From an uncultured Synergistales bacterium (lineage in GTDB: Bacteria; Synergistota; Synergistia; Synergistales; Aminobacteriaceae), in assembly GCA_905235395.1 (NCBI GenBank), contig CAJOLN010000020.1, forward strand, positions 1 through 33,126: a DNA stretch of 33,126 bases, given 5' to 3'. Position 1 is the stretch's first letter; each line of letters starts with the position of its first letter. Made by a program: the position numbers and the translations under genes. The notes below the pieces were generated by a model. That model did no database searches and was not told where the DNA came from. It saw only the letters and a list, made by a program, of their open reading frames with translations. Of this stretch, positions 1 through 8,737 are shown one piece after another.

Positions 1-186
1 AGAATATCAGAGACAGAAACACGAATAGCAGATATTGATGAGGAATTATGCAGGCCAGAGACACTGAAGAACTCGAATAAGATTCAGAAATTGATGATAG
101 AGCGTGATAAACTTAATATTGAACTAAAAGATTTATATGCTGAATGGGAAGAATTGAATCTGAAACTTGAAAACCTAAAGGAGTGA
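1..186 (+). CDS. ABC-F family ATPase, C-terminal fragment
   Basis: Frame 1 is open from the window edge to a TGA at 184-186, giving the last 61 residues of a protein that begins outside the window. The fragment is rich in Glu, Lys and Leu with heptad-like spacing. It contains the phrases ISETETRIADIDEEL and LYAEWEELNLKLENL, which match the C-terminal coiled coil of ABC-F proteins (Uup/YheS/EttA type), cytosolic paired ATPases acting on ribosomes or DNA. No ATPase motif lies inside the window, so the subfamily cannot be told. The next gene starts 9 bases downstream and its ribosome binding site overlaps this stop, so the two are probably co-transcribed. Confidence 0.7.
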   Translation, partial: RISETETRIADIDEELCRPETLKNSNKIQKLMIERDKLNIELKDLYAEWEELNLKLENLKE

Positions 187-195
187 TAATGTTAC

Positions 196-981
196 ATGAG
201 TGAAGTAACAATAGTATGCTGTTACAACAAAGAGAAAGTGTACAACGATTTTGTGAGTACGCTTAAGACTCAGACATGCGAGTATGATCTGATAGGAATA
301 GACAACAGAGGCAACAAAAAATTTACGTCATGTGCTGCGGCGTATAATTCAGCAATTGATGATGTGAAGACAAAGTACGTGATATATTCTCATCAGGATA
401 TATTGCTTGATGATACGGAAGCACTCGCAAAGTTTGTAGATTATCTAAAGAAGACAAATAATGATGATATTGTGGGGGTTGCAGGTGTCAGGACAGATAT
501 TGATACAACGCTGACAAAAATACGCCGCATTGACCCTGCAACTAAAAAACTAATACCTGAAGGGAAACCCACAACAGATGAAGATATGACTGAGTGCGAG
601 ACACTTGATGAGTGCTTTTTTGGAGGACATACGGAACACTTCAGAAATTATCCGTTCGATGAGGGAGTATGTAACGGTTGGCACTTATATGCTGTTGAAG
701 CATGTCTCAGAACTAGATTTATGCATAATACAGTTAATGGTGAGAGGGGACGGGTTTATGTTTGTTATGTTGATCTTATTCATAACTCTATTGATGGAGT
801 TAATTTCGCATTTTATTGTCAATGCTTCAAACTGTGCAGGAAGTATGCTCATTGCTGCCCTAGAGTCAAAACAACATGTACTGATGCTAGGACAGACATG
901 CTTCATAGATACGTCCGTATTGTTCATGCAGCTATTCTCGCATTGAAGGACAGCATAGTACACAAGATTGCAGGCAGGTAA
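196..981 (+). CDS. Glycosyltransferase family 2-like protein (StrF-type)
   Basis: A 261-residue cytosolic protein without signal peptide. It opens with a short beta strand (VTIVCCYN), followed by an NxAI segment and YVIYSHQDILL, the HQD replacing the usual DxD of GT-A fold enzymes. The later segment CNGWHLYAVEACLRTR and the VDLIHNS motif fit the StrF-like GT2 family (Glyco_tranf_2_5), where the G(W/F)H triad lies near the acceptor site. The sugar donor and acceptor are unknown. The ATG at 196 follows AAAGGAG at 177-183 at about 12 bases. The last 75 residues are unusually Cys-rich but stay in frame. The end overlaps the next gene by 14 bases, which suggests translational coupling. Confidence 0.72.
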   Translation: MSEVTIVCCYNKEKVYNDFVSTLKTQTCEYDLIGIDNRGNKKFTSCAAAYNSAIDDVKTKYVIYSHQDILLDDTEALAKFVDYLKKTNNDDIVGVAGVRTDIDTTLTKIRRIDPATKKLIPEGKPTTDEDMTECETLDECFFGGHTEHFRNYPFDEGVCNGWHLYAVEACLRTRFMHNTVNGERGRVYVCYVDLIHNSIDGVNFAFYCQCFKLCRKYAHCCPRVKTTCTDARTDMLHRYVRIVHAAILALKDSIVHKIAGR

Positions 982-1717
982 TTTTTTCGAAGACTTATCC
1001 GTAATTATCAACACAAAACATGATGCTCACATCTCACGCTTAATTCTCGGCTGGCATGCGAGCTTCATTCTAACTGATGACGGAAGATTCAACACAGGCT
1101 TCGTTCCCGATTCAATGAAGGAACCTCACACAGCAAGACCAATTCACACGGAAGCGTTATTGACTTCAACATTGAAGGAATTAGCCGGTCTGTATGTCTC
1201 ACCTTTCCCGCAGGAATTTGCCGCCGCAAGTGCTGCATGTTCCCTTCTCGTGCCATTCATGAATGATTCAGGCATGCCTCTTGATGCAGTCATGACATCT
1301 GCACGAGGTGACAAGGTTGCAGTTCTTGGTTACGAACGTGATTTACTTCCCTTCATGCGTGAATGGGGGTGGAGAATTGCAGTCTTCGATGACAGATGTG
1401 CAGGCAGAAATGAATGTTATTCTCAAGATGAATTCTCACGAGGTGTATGTGAAGCTGAATGGGTATGGCTTTCACCTGAAGCAATCAGAGACCGCTGGCT
1501 GTTATCAACACAGAATATATTGCGTGAAAAGAAAGGTTGCTTTCTTCAGGGGCCGGGCATACCAGCAGTGCCTGAAATATTTTCGCGAATGGGAATAACT
1601 CATCTCGTTGCCCCAGTCATAAATAACGAATCAGATTCACGAAGCATTGAGGCACATATATCAGCAGGAGGGAGCACGTGGTTATGTAATGGATTAACGT
1701 GGCGGGTTTATGCTTGA
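968..1717 (+). CDS. DUF364/DUF4213-type putative metal-chelation protein
   Basis: A 249-residue soluble protein. The N-terminal half (about residues 1-105) resembles the DUF4213 enolase-N-like region and includes the segment GFVPDSMKE. The C-terminal half is a Rossmann-like DUF364 domain: DKVAVLGYERDLLPFM is the first strand and glycine loop, AEWVWLSPEAIRDRWL the second unit, and the chain ends in GGSTWLCNGLTWRVYA, typical of the family's end. Members are called heavy-metal chelation domains from structure; no reaction is established. The start lies inside the preceding glycosyltransferase gene (14-base overlap), so both should come from one mRNA. I see no functional link between a glycosyltransferase and this protein beyond the arrangement. 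Confidence 0.65.
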   Translation: MQAGNFFEDLSVIINTKHDAHISRLILGWHASFILTDDGRFNTGFVPDSMKEPHTARPIHTEALLTSTLKELAGLYVSPFPQEFAAASAACSLLVPFMNDSGMPLDAVMTSARGDKVAVLGYERDLLPFMREWGWRIAVFDDRCAGRNECYSQDEFSRGVCEAEWVWLSPEAIRDRWLLSTQNILREKKGCFLQGPGIPAVPEIFSRMGITHLVAPVINNESDSRSIEAHISAGGSTWLCNGLTWRVYA

Positions 1718-1744
1718 TATTTTTTGCAGTTGTTATGATATAAT
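1714..1744 (+). promoter_or_regulatory. Probable sigma-70 type promoter for the ferredoxin gene
   Basis: TTGATA at 1714-1719 and a perfect TATAAT at 1739-1744 are separated by 19 bases, slightly longer than ideal. The -35 box overlaps the stop codon of the upstream gene. The implied start site near 1751 would give a leader of about 70 bases before the ferredoxin ATG. Confidence 0.5.
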
Positions 1745-1823
1745 TCATCTTATCATGAAGCAAGAGGGGCTTTGTGATAAAACAATTCGAGGCAAGATTA
1801 CACGAGGGGAGGACACATAAATT

Positions 1824-1997
1824 ATGGCAAAGGCAGTAGTCGATAAGGATGCGTGCGTAGGATGTGAATCATGCGTAGGTGCATGCCCAGTTTCAGCTAT
1901 CTCCGTTAATGACGGCAAAGCAGGTGTTGATGCAGGTGCATGCGTAGAGTGCGGAAGCTGTGTATCAACATGCCCGGTAGGCGCAATCTCACAGTAA
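1824..1997 (+). CDS. 2[4Fe-4S] ferredoxin
   Basis: A 57-residue clostridial-type ferredoxin. Two cluster motifs of the form CxxCxxCxxxCP are visible: C11, C14, C17 with C21-Pro, and C40, C43, C46 with C50-Pro. Each half has the ligands for one [4Fe-4S] cluster, with the fourth ligand exchanged between the motifs. Such proteins carry electrons for pyruvate and 2-oxoacid oxidoreductases and hydrogenases in anaerobes. The ATG follows a GGGGAGGA ribosome site at about 1806-1813. The gene has its own likely promoter and is closed by the terminator at 2034-2070, so it is probably monocistronic and strongly expressed. The two halves are near repeats, as is usual for the family. Confidence 0.95.
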   Translation: MAKAVVDKDACVGCESCVGACPVSAISVNDGKAGVDAGACVECGSCVSTCPVGAISQ

Positions 1998-2033
1998 GAA
2001 TTGATTTACAGAAAATAACTTCAGAATTTTATG

Positions 2034-2070
2034 CTGGCAGGGAAAACTATAAAACCCTGTCAGTTTTTTT
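2034..2070 (+). terminator. Rho-independent terminator after the ferredoxin gene
   Basis: CTGGCAGGG at 2034-2042 pairs with CCCTGTCAG at 2055-2063 (nine pairs, one G-U) around a 12-base A-rich loop, followed at once by seven T at 2064-2070. Confidence 0.9.
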
Positions 2071-2094
2071 ATATTCAAAGGAGAAAATTATACA

Positions 2095-5000
2095 TTGAAA
2101 TATTTATTGCCGCCTGAAACACCAAAAGGTCAAAGAGATGCAGTGAATGCGAATGAGAAATTAATAACGGTAGGAGCAGGAGCAGGAACAGGTAAGACAT
2201 GGGTATTGGCACAGAGATATTTGCGTCTTCTGGTTGAGAATGATGATGTTCTGCCGCAGGATATTCTCACGCTTACGTATACTGAAGCAGCCGCAGAGGA
2301 AATGAAAGAGAGAATACAGAATCTAATTGAGAAAGAGCTTGATAGATTCGATGATGAACGAAGACGTGAAATTGAAGACGGACTTTCTGATTTATGGATT
2401 TCAACTATACATTCATTCTCGTCAAGATTGATTCGCGAGTCTGGATTGAAGCTCGATATTGATCCAATGGCATCGGTGATCAGTATGCATACGGAACAAA
2501 ATTTCTGGGAGGACGTAAAGAATGCGGCAGAGTTTGCGAATCTAAGAATGCTTGCGAGGGCATACGGAGATGAAAAGCTGAAGAAACTTGCAAATGAACT
2601 TGATGCTGATAAATATTTCAGTGCGGCAGTAAGTAAATGGAAATCTGTTAATTTAAGTGTGTTCGCAAAAAGAGTTTCGGAACTTCATGCGTCTTCGGAT
2701 TCAGATTGGGAAGATATGCTTGAATGGGCAGAGAATGATACGCTGATTGATAGTACACGACCAAAAATTGAAGAGATATTGCTTCCTGAATGGCGAGCTG
2801 AATGGGACATCTGGCAAAATATGAATCTTCCCAGAGCAAAGAAGACTAATCAGGCAGGAATGGCATTGAATGAGCTTCTTGATAGATACAAGACAGACCA
2901 TGCAGATGATGAGACAAGGATAAGATTTTATGATGAGCTTATCGTTGATTCAGAAAAGAACATAAAAGGCAACAACGGAGAACCCTTCAAGACAATCAAA
3001 GCGATATTAGGAGAGACACTCGGCGACCATAGGAAGAATAAACCAAGTTCGTATTTGAATATAACGCACGGATACATCAACGGCTTCACTGAAGAAGAAC
3101 TACGAATGCGAAAAGTGTTGATGAAATTCTGTGCACTGTCTTGGGGAATGTGGTCAATGATGAAACAGCGAAGAGGTTTTCTCTCATTCTCGGATATGAT
3201 AAGCCATGCAAAAACGATAATCGATTCGGGAGGCATAAACAGAAACTTCAAACACATTCTTGTTGATGAATTCCAGGACACAGACCCATTGCAGTATGAG
3301 ATGATAGAAACATTATCACATAAGTCAGACGATACCGTGATGTTCGCAGTAGGAGACCCAAAGCAGTCAATCTACAAGTTCAGACATGCAGAACCTTCAT
3401 TGTTCTCAGATATGATAGACCGTGCAGACACAAACGTAAATCTTGATACAAGTTTCAGAACACGAGAGTCATTATTGAACCTCATCAATCAACTCTTTGC
3501 ATCAATCTGGCCTTACGGAATCTCAGAGAGAATGAAGAATTTGAAGTTTAAATCATTGAGAGCAGCAGACCATGAAGAAAAACGAGATTCAGGAACAATG
3601 CCGGACTTCAGAATTATATTGTCACGCAGGGAATCAAAATCATCTGACACAGCCAAAAAAGAATTAGCAGACGTATTAGCACGTGAAATAGCAAGATATG
3701 TTCATGAAGGTTTCACTATATGGGACAAAGAAGATAAACGCATAAGAGATGTTAAATTTTCAGATTTTGCTGTGTTGTCGCGTTCACGTTCATGCTTTGA
3801 CGTTCTTGAAGATGCATTCACGAAATACGGAATAAAATCCGTTCGTGATAAGAGCGATGAATATTTCAGCAGAGGTGAAATCAATGATATTGTGTGCATG
3901 CTCAGAGCTGCCGCAGATATGAATGACTCTTTTGCTCTTGCAGGCTGGGTAATGTCTCCGTTCTCATATGTGCAAGAAGAAGACGCAGTGAAGTCATTCC
4001 TTGAAGAACTGAATCATCACGAACAAAAACCTTCAGAGATTCTAAAATCTAAACTTCCTGATGCATATTCACGACTTGAAAAGCTGTCTATTATCGGCGA
4101 ACTTGAAGGCCCAACAGGATTACTCTATGTGTACGACAGAAATCGAAGCTGGTTATCGTCTTACAGTATCAATGACAGAATACGTGTACTGCGTAACTTC
4201 AGATATGCAATCTCAATTGCAAGAGACTTTCAGAGCACAGGAACTTCAGGATTGATTGCGTGTGCAGAATGGTTGACGCGTGCAGTGAGAAATGAACTAA
4301 GCATAGAAGAGCCTGCGTGGCATGACAAAGATGAAAATGCTGTGAGGCTCGGTGCAGTTCATTCAGCAAAAGGTCTTGAATACCCCGTTACAGTAATCTT
4401 TGAGCACAGAACAAGCAAGAATGTTGACCGCGATAATCTAAGACCATCGAAAGAACTTGGTGTAGTGTTCAGAGATATGCCTGATGAAATTACGAAGGGT
4501 GAATCAATCGAAGCACAGGGCATATTGTGGGAAAAATTGTTGTCCGAACAGGGAGATGCTGAAGAGGAAACACGATTATTCTATGTTGCCGCGACAAGAG
4601 CACAGGACAGTTTGATATTCTGCGGATTGGTAAACGCAAAAGATAATTCGCCGTATAAAGACACATGGACTAAGTTAATGCTCGAAAACATGAAAGATAT
4701 TAAGCCCGAATACACAGATGAATTTGATGATTCAGATATGCCTGAAATTGCACATGATGAATCAAATGAATCAAAACATGTTCTTGATGTCGTGAGTGTG
4801 AAGAATGCCTTGCGTCAGATTTCAGCTACATCATTTGCATTATTTGAGTTCTGTCCTTTTGCATGGAGACGAAGCTACAGGCAAGGGTTAAATCTGAAAT
4901 GGGAACTTGATGAATATGATGATGATAATGATGATTACGGCGGAGCAGATTTAGGAAGTCTCGCGCACTGGGTATTATCACAATGGCCTAAAGGTGATGA

Positions 5001-5553
5001 TTATGTTTCGGAACTTGATACACTTCTCGATAACAGAAACAGCACATATGAACGTTTGCCAGTGAGATTGAGAGGTGCATGGAGAAATGAGCATAGCAGG
5101 AAGAAACTTTATGAGTGGCTGATGAAATTTTCGGAGACAGAATTATTCAGCAGACTGAAAAATGAAAATGTAAGGCGTGAATTCAGATTTAGATTGAAGC
5201 TCAATGAATCAACTGCACTTGCCGGAGCAATAGATGCATTTTATGATAATAACATCATTGATTACAAGATAACAAGCATTGACTCAGTGCCTCCTGGTCT
5301 CTATGAATCACAATTAGACTTTTATGCTCTCGTCATGCATGAACTATTTGGTCATGAGAGCGTGAATATCTCCGTAGTGTTTCTCAGGGAAGGCATAATA
5401 TCTCAAAGAGTGTGCGATAATTTTGACGCGATAAGGGAACGGATCACAAATGCATCAGAAGTATGCGCATCAGGGCCATATAATGTGAACATCAAAAACT
5501 GCGGAGTATGTCCATTCAAAAAAGGCTGTGCAAAGTATGAAGAGTTAGATTAA
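2095..5553 (+). CDS. AddA/RecB-like UvrD-family helicase with Fe-S PD-(D/E)XK nuclease domain
   Basis: An 1152-residue DNA helicase-nuclease for double-strand end processing and recombination repair. Superfamily 1A motifs appear in order: Walker A GAGAGTGKT (27-35), YTEAAAEEM, STIHSF, Walker B LVDEFQDTD (D391, E392), GDPKQSIYKF (near 420), VHSAKGLEYP (755-764) and RLFYVAATRA (827-836). The C-terminal nuclease shows AIDAFY with D1047 and IIDYK with D1056 and K1058. Cysteines C920, C1136, C1139 and C1145 have the C...CxxCxxxxxC layout of the Fe-S cluster in AddB and Cas4 nucleases. The start is a TTG; the next ATG would cut into the helicase fold, and AAAGGAG lies about 11 bases upstream. No AddB/RexB partner is in the window. 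A RecB-like or stand-alone enzyme remains possible. Confidence 0.85.
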   Translation: MKYLLPPETPKGQRDAVNANEKLITVGAGAGTGKTWVLAQRYLRLLVENDDVLPQDILTLTYTEAAAEEMKERIQNLIEKELDRFDDERRREIEDGLSDLWISTIHSFSSRLIRESGLKLDIDPMASVISMHTEQNFWEDVKNAAEFANLRMLARAYGDEKLKKLANELDADKYFSAAVSKWKSVNLSVFAKRVSELHASSDSDWEDMLEWAENDTLIDSTRPKIEEILLPEWRAEWDIWQNMNLPRAKKTNQAGMALNELLDRYKTDHADDETRIRFYDELIVDSEKNIKGNNGEPFKTIKAILGETLGDHRKNKPSSYLNITHGYINGFTEEELRMRKVLMKFCALSWGMWSMMKQRRGFLSFSDMISHAKTIIDSGGINRNFKHILVDEFQDTDPLQYEMIETLSHKSDDTVMFAVGDPKQSIYKFRHAEPSLFSDMIDRADTNVNLDTSFRTRESLLNLINQLFASIWPYGISERMKNLKFKSLRAADHEEKRDSGTMPDFRIILSRRESKSSDTAKKELADVLAREIARYVHEGFTIWDKEDKRIRDVKFSDFAVLSRSRSCFDVLEDAFTKYGIKSVRDKSDEYFSRGEINDIVCMLRAAADMNDSFALAGWVMSPFSYVQEEDAVKSFLEELNHHEQKPSEILKSKLPDAYSRLEKLSIIGELEGPTGLLYVYDRNRSWLSSYSINDRIRVLRNFRYAISIARDFQSTGTSGLIACAEWLTRAVRNELSIEEPAWHDKDENAVRLGAVHSAKGLEYPVTVIFEHRTSKNVDRDNLRPSKELGVVFRDMPDEITKGESIEAQGILWEKLLSEQGDAEEETRLFYVAATRAQDSLIFCGLVNAKDNSPYKDTWTKLMLENMKDIKPEYTDEFDDSDMPEIAHDESNESKHVLDVVSVKNALRQISATSFALFEFCPFAWRRSYRQGLNLKWELDEYDDDNDDYGGADLGSLAHWVLSQWPKGDDYVSELDTLLDNRNSTYERLPVRLRGAWRNEHSRKKLYEWLMKFSETELFSRLKNENVRREFRFRLKLNESTALAGAIDAFYDNNIIDYKITSIDSVPPGLYESQLDFYALVMHELFGHESVNISVVFLREGIISQRVCDNFDAIRERITNASEVCASGPYNVNIKNCGVCPFKKGCAKYEELD

Positions 5554-5589
5554 AAGCCTCACGGACATTAGAAGAGTGGAGGTGAGAAA

Positions 5590-5832
5590 ATGAAAACAGT
5601 ATTAATGCGTAAGGCATGGGAGAAACCGACAAGGAAGCTGACTGATGAAGAGATTCAAGAGATTGTAGAGAATTTTGATTACGATGCATATCTTGAAGAT
5701 TTCAATGAAGATGCTGACCCTGAACCTGTTTACGACAGATACGGTAACCCTACGAGAGATACATTTGCATCTTTGTATGAATCTCTTCATGATTTAGGTG
5801 AAGAGACCACTATTGAAGAATTATTTTCTTAG
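5590..5832 (+). CDS. Type II antitoxin, partner of a YafQ-like toxin
   Basis: An 80-residue acidic protein (rich in Asp and Glu) directly upstream of a YafQ-family toxin gene with a 14-base gap. The ATG is preceded by GGAGGTGA at about 5579-5586. The C-terminal part, DRYGNPTRDTFASL and the end TIEELF, resembles the toxin-wrapping tail of RelB/DinJ-type antitoxins. I do not see a clear ribbon-helix-helix or HTH in the N-terminal half, so the DNA-binding class is unknown. By analogy it should neutralise the toxin and repress the pair; that is inference from position and composition. Confidence 0.65.
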   Translation: MKTVLMRKAWEKPTRKLTDEEIQEIVENFDYDAYLEDFNEDADPEPVYDRYGNPTRDTFASLYESLHDLGEETTIEELFS

Positions 5833-5846
5833 GCGGACAGTTTGCA

Positions 5847-6134
5847 ATGAGAAGAATAAAAAGATCAAAGAACTTTAAACGCGATATAAAGAAACTGGAG
5901 CGAAGCGGCAAATACAGTGAAGCGATGAAGAAGAGATTTGAACCTGCTCTTAATGCATTAATGAATGATGAACCGCTTAACTCCTCATATTACGATCATC
6001 AGCTTATCGGCAGCATGCAAGGTGCTCGTGAATGTCATATATTGTTTGATATTGTTCTTGTTTACTGGCTTGTTGGTGATGATGTTCTCTATCTCGACAG
6101 GCTTAACACTCATAGCGAAGCATTAAGACTTTAG
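5847..6134 (+). CDS. YafQ-family mRNA interferase toxin
   Basis: A 95-residue basic protein of the RelE/ParE superfamily, YafQ branch. It starts with a Lys/Arg-rich helix (RRIKRSKNFKRDIKKLE), then has a central YYDHQLIG region and the family's C-terminal core ARECHILFDIVLVYWL followed by LDRLNTHSEAL. The conserved His, Asp and late H-S-E positions match the YafQ active-site region (His near the C-terminus). Such toxins cut mRNA on the ribosome. The Shine-Dalgarno (GGCGGA near 5833) is weaker than that of the antitoxin, consistent with lower toxin synthesis. A terminator follows 12 bases after the stop. Confidence 0.85.
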   Translation: MRRIKRSKNFKRDIKKLERSGKYSEAMKKRFEPALNALMNDEPLNSSYYDHQLIGSMQGARECHILFDIVLVYWLVGDDVLYLDRLNTHSEALRL

Positions 6135-6146
6135 GCAAAAAATTAA

Positions 6147-6169
6147 CCCCTCAGTTTTTAGCTGGGGGG
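6147..6169. terminator. Bidirectional terminator between toxin gene and sugar permease gene
   Basis: CCCCTCAG at 6147-6154 pairs with CTGGGGGG at 6162-6169 (eight pairs, one G-U), loop of seven. On the minus strand the hairpin is followed after TTAA by six T; on the plus strand the T-tract is short. It serves the two convergent operons. Confidence 0.75.
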
Positions 6170-6187
6170 CTTTCATTTATCTTCGTA

Positions 6188-7159
6188 TTATTTTCTGCGC
6201 TTCTTCAGCATATCTACATACACTGCAAGCAATATAACTATACCCTTTGCAATCTGCTGCCAGAATGAATTTAATCCTAGCAGGTTCAATCCGTTGTTCA
6301 GAACTCCGATAATCAAAACACCTATCATCGTTGAACCAATCTTACCGACTCCGCCTGACATTGATGTTCCGCCAAGAACTGTCGCCGCAATTGCGTCCAT
6401 CTCGAAGCTCTGACCTGCTGTGGGCTGACCCGATGCCATTCTTGCACATAGAACTACACCCGTGAATGCCGCAAGAAATCCGCTCATCGTGTAGACCATC
6501 ATCTTTGTGCGTGCAACGTTGACACCTGAGAATATTGCCGCCTTATCATTGCCTCCGACTGCGTAAACATGTCTTCCGAATCTCGTTTTACTCAGAAGGA
6601 TTATAGATATTATCAGGAACACCAGCATATAGATGACTGGTAACGGTATAGGGCCAAGATAACCAGTTCCGATAATCATATATTCAGGAATCATTGCTCG
6701 TATCGGCTGACCATTCGAGTATATGTATGCCGCTCCTCTTGCCATTTGCATCATTGCAAGCGTTACGATAAACGGAGGGATTGTTGTCTTCGCAATCACG
6801 AATCCGTTGAACAATCCGAGTGCCGTACCTATTATGATTGATGTCGCAACTGCACCGGGAACACTGAAACCGCTCTTTACGATTAAACCTGCGCTGAGAG
6901 TTCCTGAAATTGCGAGAATTGAACCAACCGACAAATCAATTCCGCCCGTGATTATTGCGAATGTCATTCCGAACGCTAAACATGCATTCGATGATACCTG
7001 ACGAAGAATGTTGATTAAGTTCCGCTGTGAATAAAATACTCCGTTTGTTGTGAATGATAAGAGTACACACATTGCGAACAGTCCGATTAACGTTCCCATA
7101 TTCTCCTTTAGGTATCGCATTACCGCATTCTGTGATTTTATGTTCGTCTCAAGCGACAT
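6188..7159 (-). CDS. Sugar ABC transporter permease (RbsC-like)
   Basis: A 323-residue integral membrane protein with about nine to ten hydrophobic segments, of the BPD_transp_2 family (ribose/xylose/galactose type). Recognisable pieces are the segment FGMTFAIITGGIDLSVGS, the later NALG-like glycine-rich helices, KTRFGRHVYAVGGNDKAA, and ATVLGGTSMSGGVGKI with its GxxG loops. It forms the inner-membrane channel with the ATPase encoded upstream. The start codon overlaps the ATPase gene by 11 bases, with GGAGGAACTAG as ribosome site, so the pair is translationally coupled. Substrate cannot be read from the permease itself; the neighbouring kinase suggests a ketose. Confidence 0.92.
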   Translation of the reverse strand: MSLETNIKSQNAVMRYLKENMGTLIGLFAMCVLLSFTTNGVFYSQRNLINILRQVSSNACLAFGMTFAIITGGIDLSVGSILAISGTLSAGLIVKSGFSVPGAVATSIIIGTALGLFNGFVIAKTTIPPFIVTLAMMQMARGAAYIYSNGQPIRAMIPEYMIIGTGYLGPIPLPVIYMLVFLIISIILLSKTRFGRHVYAVGGNDKAAIFSGVNVARTKMMVYTMSGFLAAFTGVVLCARMASGQPTAGQSFEMDAIAATVLGGTSMSGGVGKIGSTMIGVLIIGVLNNGLNLLGLNSFWQQIAKGIVILLAVYVDMLKKRRK

Positions 7160-8666
7160 TTCTAGTTCCTCCGTTTCCTGTTGCGTAACGCATTATTATT
7201 TCCTGGCTGAGTTCATTCTTCCCGAGATTCGCCGTTATCCTTCCCTCATGCATGACTAATACCCTGTCTGACATGTTGATCACTTCAGGAAGGTCTGAGC
7301 TTATCATTAATATTGCTACTCCCTGTTTCGCAAGTTCATTCATGAATCCGTAAATCTCTGCCCTTGCTCCTACATCAACGCCTCGTGTAGGTTCATCGAG
7401 AATAAGTAATTTCGGTTTCGTTGCGAGCCATTTCGCGATAACTATCTTTTGCTGATTTCCTCCCGAAAGATTTTCCGCTAACTGGTCGGCTGACGGTGTC
7501 TTTATTGCAAGTTCCTTTATGTGTCTGGCGATTTCTTCTTCTTCTCTTGCAGGATTGCCGAGAGGATGACCCTTGAAAATTTCATGAAGGATCGTGAGTG
7601 TCAGATTGTAGCCTACGGAATTAACCAGCACAAGACCTTCTTCTTTTCTGTTTTCAGGTACAAGTGCAATTCCGTTTTCCATTGCCTGCCTCACTGAACG
7701 TATATGCACAGGCTTTCCTTCAACGAAAATTTCACCTGTGTATCTGTCATCAAGTCCGAAGATACAATGTGAGGTTTCACTTCTTCCTGCACCAACAAGA
7801 CCAGACATGCCAACAATCTCACCTTCACGGATTGCGAATGATACTCCGTTCACAAATGGCGGACTCACTAAGTCTTTAACCTCAAGAACAATTTTTCCGG
7901 GCTTCACTTCATCTTTGAAGTATAACTGCGTAAGTTCTCTTCCAACCATCATGGCGATAAGCTGGTCATTCGTTGTCTCTCTGGTGTTCACTGTTCCGAC
8001 ATACTGACCGTCACGCATGACTGTTACGCGGTCTGTTATCTCAAAAAGCTCACTCATTCTGTGAGATATGTAGATGATTCCGATTCCCTCAGCCTTGAGC
8101 TGTCTCATCGTATCGAACAATACTTCTGTTTCTTTTTCCGTGAGTGACGCTGTAGGTTCGTCCATAACGAGAATGTCTGCTTTAACCGAGAGTGCCTTTG
8201 CAATTTCAACCATTTGCTGCTGTGCAATACTCAAATCCTTAATGAGAGTGTTCGGATTAAAATCCAATCCTAACCTTGAAAGCATCTTCTTGGCCTCTTC
8301 GTTTTCCTGAGCACGTTTGATGATGCCTCCTACATTTCGTTCACGACCTAAGAACATGTTCTCCGCGATTGAAAGATACGGAACTAAACATAACTCCTGA
8401 TGTATTACGCTTATTCCGTGAGCCTGTGAATCTGCAACGCTCGTCATAATATGTGATTTTCCGTTTACAATCACTTCTCCTTCTTCAGGGATATATATTC
8501 CTGCGAGGCATTTTATGAGCGTTGATTTACCTGCTCCATTCTCACCTAAAAGCGCGTGAACTTCTCCGGCTTTGAGTTCAAAGTTTACGTCTTTGAGAGC
8601 ATACACACCTGGAAATTTCTTGTGAATGTTCTTCATCTGAAGCAAAATTTTTCCTTGTTCTGCCAT
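7149..8666 (-). CDS. Sugar ABC transporter ATP-binding protein (RbsA/MglA-like)
   Basis: A 505-residue cytosolic protein with two fused ATPase domains. The first has Walker A GENGAGKST (41-49), a Q-loop at VIHQELCL, signature LSIAQQQM and Walker B ILVMDEPTASL. The second has the degenerate Walker A GLVGAGRSE without the lysine, as in RbsA and XylG, but keeps signature LSGGNQQK and Walker B LLILDEPTRGVDVG. This asymmetry is normal for the carbohydrate uptake transporter-2 (CUT2) class. The ATG has a strong GGAGGTGA at 9 bases. A terminator-like hairpin lies between this gene and the upstream binding-protein gene. Confidence 0.95.
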   Translation of the reverse strand: MAEQGKILLQMKNIHKKFPGVYALKDVNFELKAGEVHALLGENGAGKSTLIKCLAGIYIPEEGEVIVNGKSHIMTSVADSQAHGISVIHQELCLVPYLSIAENMFLGRERNVGGIIKRAQENEEAKKMLSRLGLDFNPNTLIKDLSIAQQQMVEIAKALSVKADILVMDEPTASLTEKETEVLFDTMRQLKAEGIGIIYISHRMSELFEITDRVTVMRDGQYVGTVNTRETTNDQLIAMMVGRELTQLYFKDEVKPGKIVLEVKDLVSPPFVNGVSFAIREGEIVGMSGLVGAGRSETSHCIFGLDDRYTGEIFVEGKPVHIRSVRQAMENGIALVPENRKEEGLVLVNSVGYNLTLTILHEIFKGHPLGNPAREEEEIARHIKELAIKTPSADQLAENLSGGNQQKIVIAKWLATKPKLLILDEPTRGVDVGARAEIYGFMNELAKQGVAILMISSDLPEVINMSDRVLVMHEGRITANLGKNELSQEIIMRYATGNGGTRNVA

Positions 8667-8684
8667 GAAAATTTTTCACCTCCG

Positions 8685-8723
8685 CAAAAAAATTAAGGCA
8701 AGAGTTTTTGTTGCTCCTGCCTT
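8685..8723 (-). terminator. Intergenic attenuator between binding-protein and ATPase genes
   Basis: Read on the minus strand, AAGGCAGGAG (8714-8723) pairs with CTCTTGCCTT (8695-8704), ten pairs with one G-U and a nine-base loop, followed by AATTTTTTT (8685-8693). It sits inside the operon, 18 bases before the ATPase start. It probably lets most transcripts end after the binding-protein gene and sets the usual excess of binding protein. Confidence 0.8.
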
Positions 8724-8737
8724 CTTATTTCAAAAGT

